From the NCBI GenBank assembly GCA_947581845.1, contig CANPVY010000294.1, positions 1-12,183 of the forward strand: a stretch of 12,183 bases of DNA. The letters run 5' to 3'. Below the pieces are notes generated by a model. The model made no database searches and was not told where the DNA came from. It saw only the letters and a list, made by a program, of their open reading frames with translations. This document shows positions 6,764 through 12,183 of this stretch, piece after piece; the first letter of the stretch is position 1; the number at the start of each line of letters is the position of its first letter. Origin of the DNA: an uncultured bacterium. GTDB taxonomy: Bacteria > Gemmatimonadota > Gemmatimonadetes > Palauibacterales > KS3-K002. Made by a program: the position numbers and the translations under genes.

Positions 6764-7738
6764 TTGGAAAGCCACGACTCGGCGCCGCCGCCCTCAGCGG
6801 AACAGACCTGGTTGAGGGCGGTACGGCGCGCCGCCGCTGGTTTCTGGGCCGCGCTGAAGGACTACGTTGTCCGCGTCGCGGAAAAGGCGAGTGACGACAA
6901 CATCTATGTGCTGGCCAGCGGCCTGACCTTCAGCGTCCTCGTCGCCGCCGTTCCCTTTCTCTTCATCATCGTCTCGCTGATCAGCTTGACACTGGAAGCT
7001 GCGGCCGCAGCTGCAGGTGTCGAGCCGATTGATCAGCTGCGGCGGTATCTCGACGTGATCGTGCCTGTGCTCCACGAGGCGGGGTTCGAGGCCACGGAGC
7101 GCAATCTACCGGAGGAGGTCATCGACCTCGCCGTCCGGCGTGGTCAGGCGATCGGGCTGATCGGTTTCGCAGGTTTCGTCTGGTTCTCGACACGCCTGTT
7201 CGGATCCGTGCGAGCCGTGCTCAGAGAGATCTTTGACCTGCGGCAGAGCCGTGGTCCGATCCAAGGGAAGCTGTTCGACGCCGAGATGGTGCTCGTCTCC
7301 AGCGTGCTGGTCATCCTGAACATTGGGATCACCATCGTCTACAATCTGGCTACGGCCCGTGGGTTCGAGTTCCTGGGCTTGTCGCCGGGACAAATCGGTG
7401 TGCTAGAAGGCATCTCCGCGCGTGTCACGGCGCTGGCGTTTATCTTTCTCCTCTTCTTACTGCTCTACAAGTATCTGCCAGCACGTCGGGTGCCGTGGCG
7501 GATGGCGGTCACCGCAGCGGTGTTCACAGCCGTGTGCTGGGAACTCCTGAAGCTGGGGTTCGCCTTTTATCTGACTCGCATCGCCGACTACCGGTCGATC
7601 TACGGCGGTATCGCGACACTCGTCGTCGTGGTGGTCTGGCTCTACTACCTGTCGATCGTCTTCGTCCTCGGGGCGGAGGTCGCGCAGGTGCATGAGCTGC
7701 GCCGGGCCCGGCGGCTGCAGATCGAAATACTGGAATGA
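6764..7738 (+). CDS. YihY/BrkB family inner-membrane protein
   Basis: A 324-residue polytopic membrane protein of the YihY/virulence factor BrkB family (older annotation: ribonuclease BN, now considered wrong for this family). Six hydrophobic helices are visible near residues 52-76, 128-147, 175-195, 220-238, 246-270 and 281-306. Family signatures include the first helix with a conserved PF (GLTFSVLVAAVPFLFI), YKYLPARRVPWR in the fourth loop, and IYGGIATLVVVVVWLYYLS in the last helix. A hydrophilic loop of about 50 residues joins helices 1 and 2. Transport function has been proposed for relatives but not settled. The start is TTG at 6764: no ATG or GTG precedes the first helix in frame, and a GTG near 6907 would cut into that helix. 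Its possible ribosome site (GAGAG, 6746-6750) is rather far and lies in a small hairpin. Start confidence is moderate; family is firm. Confidence 0.9.
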   Translation: MESHDSAPPPSAEQTWLRAVRRAAAGFWAALKDYVVRVAEKASDDNIYVLASGLTFSVLVAAVPFLFIIVSLISLTLEAAAAAAGVEPIDQLRRYLDVIVPVLHEAGFEATERNLPEEVIDLAVRRGQAIGLIGFAGFVWFSTRLFGSVRAVLREIFDLRQSRGPIQGKLFDAEMVLVSSVLVILNIGITIVYNLATARGFEFLGLSPGQIGVLEGISARVTALAFIFLLFLLLYKYLPARRVPWRMAVTAAVFTAVCWELLKLGFAFYLTRIADYRSIYGGIATLVVVVVWLYYLSIVFVLGAEVAQVHELRRARRLQIEILE

Positions 7739-7745
7739 CCGTCAC

Positions 7746-7774
7746 TTGCGCAGCCGGACCTCAGGCGCGATAAT
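7746..7774 (+). promoter_or_regulatory. Candidate promoter for smpB and downstream genes
   Basis: In the 72-base gap between the YihY and smpB genes, TTGCGC (7746-7751) and GATAAT (7769-7774) are spaced by exactly 17 bases. GATAAT matches five of six -10 consensus bases and is an A/T island in otherwise GC-rich sequence. A start near 7781 would leave a leader of about 30 bases. The leader shows no clear Shine-Dalgarno before the ATG at 7811. Confidence 0.5.
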
Positions 7775-7810
7775 AGGGGCACCCCCCAGCGGCCTCCAGC
7801 CGTAACTCCC

Positions 7811-8269
7811 ATGTCCAGCGAGAGCATCAAGCTAGTTGCACGGAATCGGAAGGCGCACCACGACTACCATATCTTGGAGACGTGGGAAGCCGGCCTGGTA
7901 CTGACCGGAAGTGAGGTCAAATCGCTGCGTCAGGGTAAGGCCAGTCTCTCGGATGCCTTCGCACGTGTAGAGGCAGGCGAAGCCTGGCTATACAACATGC
8001 ACATTGGGCCGTACGGGCCGGCAGGCCCGGACGCCCATGAGCTCAAGCGGCGCCGCAAACTCCTGCTACACCGCCAGGAGATCCGGCGCCTCATCGGCAG
8101 GGTCGAGCAGGCCGGGCTGACATTGATCCCCCTGGAGCTCTACTTCCGAGGCGGGGTGGCGAAGCTGAAGCTGGCCTTGGCGCGGGGCAAGCGACACCGG
8201 GACAGGCGGGAGGACGTCAAGAGGCGTGAAGCGGAACGGGAGATGGAACGTGCGCGGCGGAAGCGCTAG
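7811..8269 (+). CDS. smpB: SsrA-binding protein SmpB
   Basis: A 152-residue SmpB, the usual length. It binds tmRNA (SsrA) and brings it to stalled ribosomes for trans-translation. Seen: ARNRKAHHDYHILETWEAG (10-28), LTGSEVKSLRQGKASLSDAF (31-50), the IGPYG segment (65-69), HELKRRRKLLLHRQEI (76-91), LIPLELYFRGGVAKLKLALARGK (105-127), and the Arg/Lys/Glu-rich C-terminal tail (KRHRDRREDVKRRE onwards) that folds in the ribosomal decoding centre. ATG at 7811 fits the family start although no Shine-Dalgarno is visible. The tmRNA gene, often close by in other genomes, is not seen in this window. The coding end overlaps the amidase start. Confidence 0.97.
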   Translation: MSSESIKLVARNRKAHHDYHILETWEAGLVLTGSEVKSLRQGKASLSDAFARVEAGEAWLYNMHIGPYGPAGPDAHELKRRRKLLLHRQEIRRLIGRVEQAGLTLIPLELYFRGGVAKLKLALARGKRHRDRREDVKRREAEREMERARRKR

Positions 8270-9407
8270 CGTGCTGCCGACGGCGTTGCTGGTTGCGACG
8301 CTGGGCTGGGCCGGGGCGCCTAGGGGAGAGCTGGTCGTGGTCCGGGGCGGCGCGACGCTCTCCGTGCCCGTGGAGCGCCAGCACGGTTACCCTGCGGCTA
8401 GGGCTGCAGCCCTGGCGCAAGCGCTAGGCTATGCCTGGACGGGTGGAGCGCTGGACTTGGACGGCGAGCGTGTCCGCTTCGTCAGCGGTTCCCCGTTCTT
8501 CACGGCTGGCGCTGACGTCTTTCAGTTACCCAACCCCGTGTACCGTAGCGGATCCCATCTGATGGTCCCGGTCAGCTGGGCTCTCGACTGGCTGCCGCAG
8601 CGGCGGCCGCGGCGTTGGCGCTACTTGGACGGGCGATTGGTGGAGCGGCCCCGCACGACGCCACAGCCGCCCGAGCGTGACGCGTGGCTGGTGGTGATCG
8701 ATCCCGGCCACGGCGGCCGAGATCCCGGTGCCATTGGAGTACGGGGCACGAAGGAAAAGGATGTCACGCTGGCGATCGCGCGACGACTGGCGGAACGCTT
8801 GCGTCGCGAGCCCGGCTATCAGGTCGTGCTCACCCGGGATCGGGATACGCTGATCGCCTTCGCTGACCGGCCGCGCGCAGGCAAGCTCCAGGGCATCGAG
8901 AATCCCCCGGACCTCTTCCTCTCGATCCACTGTAACTCGATGCCGAGGAAGCCCGACAGCACCCGCGGTTTCGAAACCTACTTCCTGGCCGTCGCCAAAA
9001 CCGAGGAGGCCCGCCGTGTAGCCCTGCGTGAGAATGCGTCGCTGCGGTTCGAGAGCGACACACCGCTCGCTGACGTGGACCCGCTTCAGTTCATTCTCAG
9101 CGACCTGCAGTCCACGGCGAATCTCCGAGAGTCCAGCCTGTTCGCTGCTTCCATCGACCGGAGTGTGCATGCTGCCCTGAGGACCCCCAGCCGGGGCGTC
9201 AGGCAGGCAGGGTTCGTCGTCCTCGTGGGCGCTACCATGCCGGCGGCTCTCGTCGAGGTCGGCTACCTGTCGAACCGAGACGAGGAAGGGCTGTTGCGGT
9301 CGCCCTCATATCAGGCGAAGATAGCAGATGCGTTGGCCGATGCGATTGTGAACTACCTTGTAGAATATGGTCGGCGGGTCTGGTCTTCGTACGGCTCCGG
9401 CGGATAG
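8226..9407 (+). CDS. N-acetylmuramoyl-L-alanine amidase (Amidase_3) with N-terminal beta-domain
   Basis: A 393-residue exported zinc amidase that cuts the bond between muramic acid and the stem peptide in peptidoglycan. An N-terminal hydrophobic stretch (VLPTALLVATLGWAGA) is a signal peptide. Residues about 35-125 resemble the copper-amine-oxidase-N-like/stalk beta-domain often found before amidases. The catalytic domain runs from WLVVIDPGHGGRDPGA to the end: zinc ligands H162, E177 (GTKEKDV) and H235 (SIHCN), and catalytic E344 (VEVGYLSN) are all present, so it should be active. Two GTG starts are possible: 8226 (GGAGG at 8209-8213) and 8250 (GGGAG at 8237-8241, better spacing); both keep the signal peptide. 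The longer start overlaps smpB by 44 bases, the shorter by 20. The 3' end overlaps the next gene by 41 bases. Confidence 0.93.
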   Translation: MKRNGRWNVRGGSASVLPTALLVATLGWAGAPRGELVVVRGGATLSVPVERQHGYPAARAAALAQALGYAWTGGALDLDGERVRFVSGSPFFTAGADVFQLPNPVYRSGSHLMVPVSWALDWLPQRRPRRWRYLDGRLVERPRTTPQPPERDAWLVVIDPGHGGRDPGAIGVRGTKEKDVTLAIARRLAERLRREPGYQVVLTRDRDTLIAFADRPRAGKLQGIENPPDLFLSIHCNSMPRKPDSTRGFETYFLAVAKTEEARRVALRENASLRFESDTPLADVDPLQFILSDLQSTANLRESSLFAASIDRSVHAALRTPSRGVRQAGFVVLVGATMPAALVEVGYLSNRDEEGLLRSPSYQAKIADALADAIVNYLVEYGRRVWSSYGSGG

Positions 9408-10851
9408 GGCTTACGGTCTCGCCCGAACAGCGCTGACAGTCATCCTCGTCGCCGCTCTGACGACAGCAACCGCGTGCGTCTACTTCAACGCCTACTACAA
9501 CGCGAATAGGCTGTTTGACCGCGGTCGCCGGGAGGTCGAGCAGGGGCGCGAGTCGAGCGGTCGCATGACCCTCGGTACCAGTATCGAGAAAGCTGAGCGT
9601 ATCGTCGAGGCAAGCCCCGACAGCCGCTGGGCCGATGATGCACTGCGCCTGATCGTCCAGGCACGGCTGCTGCGTGAGGAGTGGGCTGAAGCCGCCGAGG
9701 CGAGCGAGAGCCTGCTCCACTATGCTCGCTCCCGGGAGGACAGCGTGGAGGCGGCTGGGTACCGAGGCATGGCAGAGCTGCACCTTGGTCGCCCGGCATT
9801 CGCCGATTCCCTGCTCACGTTCGCCCTCAGCGAAGAGGACGACGCGGACAGGCGCAGCGCGGCGTTGCTGGCTCGGGGACAGGCGCGCGTTCAGTTGGGT
9901 CGCCCGGAAGCCGCTGATGCCGACCTACGGGCAGCAAGCGCACTCCGGCCGGGCTGGGCACTACCACGCTTGCTCCGTGTGGGACTTCTCCTGGACAGCG
10001 GGGCAGGCCCTGAGACTGCGAACGAACTGTCCGCTCTCCTGAGGCTCGACCTCAATGACCGCGAGCAGCTGGAGGTGATGCAGACCGTGGAGCGGCTGCG
10101 TGAGGCTGATCCGCAGATCGGCGTCGCCGCACTGATGACGGTGGAGTCTTCAGAGTTCTCGCGGGCGAACAGGGCCGCGCTGGTGCAGCTGCGCGGCGAT
10201 CTCAGGGTCGCTGCCGGTGACCTCGAGCTGGGACGCGACGACTACCGGCTGGCGACGGAGATCGATCCGAGCTCCGCCGGGGCGGTGGATGCGCGGTTGG
10301 CTGTGCTCCGCCTGGATTCGCGGAATGCGGTCACGGACGAAGACCTCAACCAGTTGCAGGCCGAGCTCAACCGTATCCAGCGGATGCCTGCAGCTCGAGT
10401 GAGCGCCGATGTGCGCGAGCTCGTAGCGACTTTCATCCGCCTGGACTACTGGCTCGGCGTAGGCAACCTCGGATATCTGTTGGCGGCCGAGACAGCACGC
10501 GACCAGCTCGAAGCACCCGTGCTGGCGCGGCACCTGTTCCTGAGGTTTGTCGAAGAGCAATCGGAGTCGCTCTGGGCACCGAAGGCTATCCTGGCGGCGC
10601 TTGCTCTCACCTCCGTAGATTCCGGCCGCGGCGAGCATGACAGGGCGGAGGAACCCAGCGCGGAGGAGCTGCGTCGGCGACTGCTCGAGGACTATGGGGA
10701 TTCGTCTTACGTTCAGGCGCTGCTTGGTGGTCCCGCCGGCCGTTTCACGTTCGAGGAGCTCGAGTTGGGCTTGCGGCGCCAGCTGAACCGCCTGAAGACG
10801 CTCGCCGACGAAGAGGTGCGTGCGAGACAGTCGCGTGGGCGGCAGCGCTGA
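9367..10851 (+). CDS. Helical-repeat (TPR-like) envelope lipoprotein
   Basis: A 494-residue protein with a signal peptide of about 36 residues (hydrophobic core ALTVILVAALTTATA) ending in a somewhat weak lipobox with C37 as the predicted lipidated residue. The mature N-terminus VYFNAYYNANRLFDRGRREVEQG is a Tyr/Asn-rich segment leading into the first helix, a pattern I associate with tetratricopeptide lipoproteins of the Bacteroidota/Gemmatimonadota kind. The rest is almost wholly alpha-helical and Ala/Leu/Glu-rich, with helix pairs such as RAALVQLRGDLRVAAGDLEL followed by DDYRLATEIDPSSAGAVDARLA, which reads as a TPR unit. The C-terminal portion (RRRLLEDYGDSSYVQALLG) resembles the end of BamD/YbgF-like TPR proteins. 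Role unknown; periplasmic scaffolding is inferred. ATG at 9367 is the only start giving a signal peptide and lies inside the amidase frame (41-base overlap). Confidence 0.8.
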   Translation: MVGGSGLRTAPADRAYGLARTALTVILVAALTTATACVYFNAYYNANRLFDRGRREVEQGRESSGRMTLGTSIEKAERIVEASPDSRWADDALRLIVQARLLREEWAEAAEASESLLHYARSREDSVEAAGYRGMAELHLGRPAFADSLLTFALSEEDDADRRSAALLARGQARVQLGRPEAADADLRAASALRPGWALPRLLRVGLLLDSGAGPETANELSALLRLDLNDREQLEVMQTVERLREADPQIGVAALMTVESSEFSRANRAALVQLRGDLRVAAGDLELGRDDYRLATEIDPSSAGAVDARLAVLRLDSRNAVTDEDLNQLQAELNRIQRMPAARVSADVRELVATFIRLDYWLGVGNLGYLLAAETARDQLEAPVLARHLFLRFVEEQSESLWAPKAILAALALTSVDSGRGEHDRAEEPSAEELRRRLLEDYGDSSYVQALLGGPAGRFTFEELELGLRRQLNRLKTLADEEVRARQSRGRQR

Positions 10852-10873
10852 GAGAGACGCCAGGGGCTGAGAG

Positions 10874-11674
10874 GTGAAGAGAGAGCATCGCATCGTCCGG
10901 GCCTGGTGCGAGGTGGAGACGGCGGCGCCGGTTGCCGAGCGAACGTATTGGCTGGAGTTCGCGGCAGCGGAGATCGCGGCGCAGGCGGCGCCCGGGCAGT
11001 TCGTCATGGTTGGCTTCGGGGGGCGCGGGTGGGGAAGTCCCTTTCTCCCCCGGCCGAACAGCGTGGCGGCGGTGCGCGGGGAGCGTATTGGGCTGCTCAT
11101 TCGTGCGTACGGCGAGGGCTCGCGCCGACTGGCCTCGTTGAACCCTGGTGACTCCGCTCTGCTCCTCGGTCCGCTGGGCACTCACTATCAGCTGGGTACT
11201 GCCCGCCGGATCCTGTGCGTGGCGGGTGGGGTGGGGCTGGCACCGTTCCTGTTCCTGCCGCGCTGGGCGAAGAAGGCGACTGGCGAGGTCGAGATTCGCC
11301 TGCTTTATGGGGAGCGGGACGCGCAGGCCGTCTTTGAGCCGTCGAAGATTCGCGAAGTCTGCGGGCAAGAGGCGGAGATCTGGACGGAAGACGGCAGCCT
11401 CGGGAAGCGAGGCCGTGTGACCGACGGGGTCGACCTGAACGGGGTGGATCTGGTCCTGGCTTGCGGCCCCACCCCGATGCTGAAGCTCGTACGAGAACGG
11501 GCGCTGGGGGCCCGCGTGCCGTGCCAGCTCGCCGTGGAGGCGCACATGGCTTGCGGCGTGGGTACATGCATCGGTTGCGCGATCGAAACCGTCGATCCGC
11601 ATACGGGTGAGAAAGGCTACGAGCTGGTCTGCGTGAATGGGCCCGTCTTTGCCGCGGAGCGTCTGCGATGGTAG
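10874..11674 (+). CDS. pyrK: Dihydroorotate dehydrogenase electron transfer subunit PyrK
   Basis: A 266-residue iron-sulfur flavoprotein that passes electrons from the FMN of PyrD to NAD in class 1B dihydroorotate dehydrogenase. Seen: a ferredoxin-reductase-type FAD domain (APGQFVMVGF at 39-48, RPNSV at 60-64, where PyrK usually has RPISI), LLLGPLGTHY, the nucleotide-binding loop LCVAGGVGLAPF (114-125), LACGPTPML, and a C-terminal [2Fe-2S] site with C227, C232, C235 and C253 in CGVGTCIGC ... LVCVNGPVF. All four cluster cysteines are present. GTG at 10874 fits the family N-terminus; purine-rich GGGG and GAGAG lie just upstream. It overlaps pyrD by 7 bases (ATGGTAG), strongly supporting coupled synthesis of the two subunits in equal amounts. 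Confidence 0.94.
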   Translation: MKREHRIVRAWCEVETAAPVAERTYWLEFAAAEIAAQAAPGQFVMVGFGGRGWGSPFLPRPNSVAAVRGERIGLLIRAYGEGSRRLASLNPGDSALLLGPLGTHYQLGTARRILCVAGGVGLAPFLFLPRWAKKATGEVEIRLLYGERDAQAVFEPSKIREVCGQEAEIWTEDGSLGKRGRVTDGVDLNGVDLVLACGPTPMLKLVRERALGARVPCQLAVEAHMACGVGTCIGCAIETVDPHTGEKGYELVCVNGPVFAAERLRW

Positions 11675-12183
11675 ACCTGGGACAGACGGTTTTCGGCGTC
11701 AAGTTCAAGAACCCCGTGCTGCTCGCCTCCGGCACCTGCGGTTACGGCGAGGAATACGCCGATATCATCGACGTGGACCAGCTGGGAGGAATCGTCACCA
11801 AGGCCGTGACGCTCGAGCCGCGGGCAGGTAACCCGCCCTGTCGGATCTCTGAGACGCCTGCTGGCATGATCAACTCGATCGGCTTGGCGAACGTCGGCCT
11901 CGAGGCCTTCAAACGGGAGAAACTGCCCTGGCTGCGGGAGAACCTGCGCGAGGCGAAGGTCTTGGTGAACGTGGCGGGTTGGAGTGTGGACGACTACGTC
12001 CGCGTCGTCAGCGGGCTGGACGACGCAGACGGCTTCCTAGGCTACGAGATCAACGTGTCCTGCCCGAATGTGGAGGGTGGCACCATGTTCGGCACGGATG
12101 AGGCTGCGTTGGCGGAACTCGTGCGCGCTTTGCGTGCTGCTAGCGAGCGGCCCCTCGTCGTCAAGCTCACGCCCAATGTGGCT
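11668..12183 (+). CDS. pyrD: Dihydroorotate dehydrogenase catalytic subunit PyrD, class 1B (3' end outside window)
   Basis: The first 172 codons of PyrD, open to the right edge; the family is about 300-310 residues, so a little over half is present. The enzyme oxidises dihydroorotate to orotate, the fourth step of pyrimidine synthesis. Seen: VFGVKFKNPVLLASGTCGYG (8-27), GGIVTKAVTLEPRAGNPPCRI, MINSIGLANVG (67-77), and INVSCPNVEGG with C132, the catalytic base that distinguishes class 1 enzymes from class 2 (which use Ser), then LVVKLTPN. The PyrK partner immediately upstream confirms class 1B and NAD as the electron acceptor. ATG at 11668 has GGAG at 11656-11659, 8 bases upstream. It overlaps the end of pyrK by 7 bases. 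The lack of an N-terminal membrane helix also fits a cytosolic class 1 enzyme. Confidence 0.96.
   Translation, partial: MVDLGQTVFGVKFKNPVLLASGTCGYGEEYADIIDVDQLGGIVTKAVTLEPRAGNPPCRISETPAGMINSIGLANVGLEAFKREKLPWLRENLREAKVLVNVAGWSVDDYVRVVSGLDDADGFLGYEINVSCPNVEGGTMFGTDEAALAELVRALRAASERPLVVKLTPNVA

Noticed and set aside
7776..7787. GGGG-CA-CCCC self-complementary stretch before smpB
   Set aside because: The loop would be two bases, too tight for a stable hairpin, and there is no T-run.
10150..11735. Minus-strand open frames of up to 343 codons opposite the lipoprotein and pyrK genes
   Set aside because: No recognisable domain, compositionally typical of antisense frames, and they cross two well-supported + strand genes.
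1..12183. Mobile element, defence island, CRISPR array or biosynthetic cluster
   Set aside because: No transposase, integrase, direct-repeat array, nuclease/helicase pair or synthase-type gene is present; all twelve genes belong to housekeeping, envelope or signalling families with uniform GC-rich composition.

Overview
The window is a GC-rich stretch of bacterial chromosome (12,183 bases) with twelve genes, all on the + strand, packed end to end with short gaps or overlaps. Every one reads as a chromosomal housekeeping, envelope or signalling gene. I see no transposase, integrase, phage gene, CRISPR array, toxin-antitoxin pair, tRNA or rRNA. The gene content (a PEGA-domain lipoprotein, a second lipoprotein with a Tyr/Asn-rich mature N-terminus and helical repeats, a stand-alone receiver protein, and a heterodimeric class 1B dihydroorotate dehydrogenase) suggests a Gram-negative-type, possibly Gemmatimonadota-like (FCB-affiliated) bacterium. 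That placement is an inference from gene content and remembered gene order, not a computed one.

The layout has three blocks. Block 1 (1-5729) holds the 3' part of a YtcJ-like amidohydrolase, a sirtuin-type NAD-dependent protein deacylase, a large exported PEGA lipoprotein, pyruvate kinase and a PhnP-like metallo-beta-lactamase-fold phosphodiesterase. Block 2 (5730-7738) begins with the longest non-coding gap (187 bases). The gap carries a well-spaced sigma70-like promoter followed at the presumed transcript start by a perfect 6-bp inverted repeat. The block then encodes a receiver-only response regulator, a YtxH-family membrane-anchored coiled-coil protein and a six-helix YihY/BrkB membrane protein. 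Block 3 (7739-12183) has its own candidate promoter and encodes SmpB, a periplasmic N-acetylmuramoyl-L-alanine amidase, a helical-repeat lipoprotein, PyrK and the start of PyrD, which runs off the right edge.

Functionally, block 1 mixes central carbon metabolism with an NAD-dependent protein deacylase whose sequence favours removal of acidic acyl groups. Block 2 looks like a small envelope/stress unit. Block 3 joins ribosome rescue, cell-wall remodelling, an envelope lipoprotein and the fourth step of pyrimidine synthesis by overlapping reading frames. I found no clear undescribed multi-gene system. The most interesting leads are the promoter plus inverted repeat in front of a receiver with altered switch residues, the PEGA lipoprotein with a four-cysteine cluster, and the acyl-selectivity and zinc-site features of the sirtuin.
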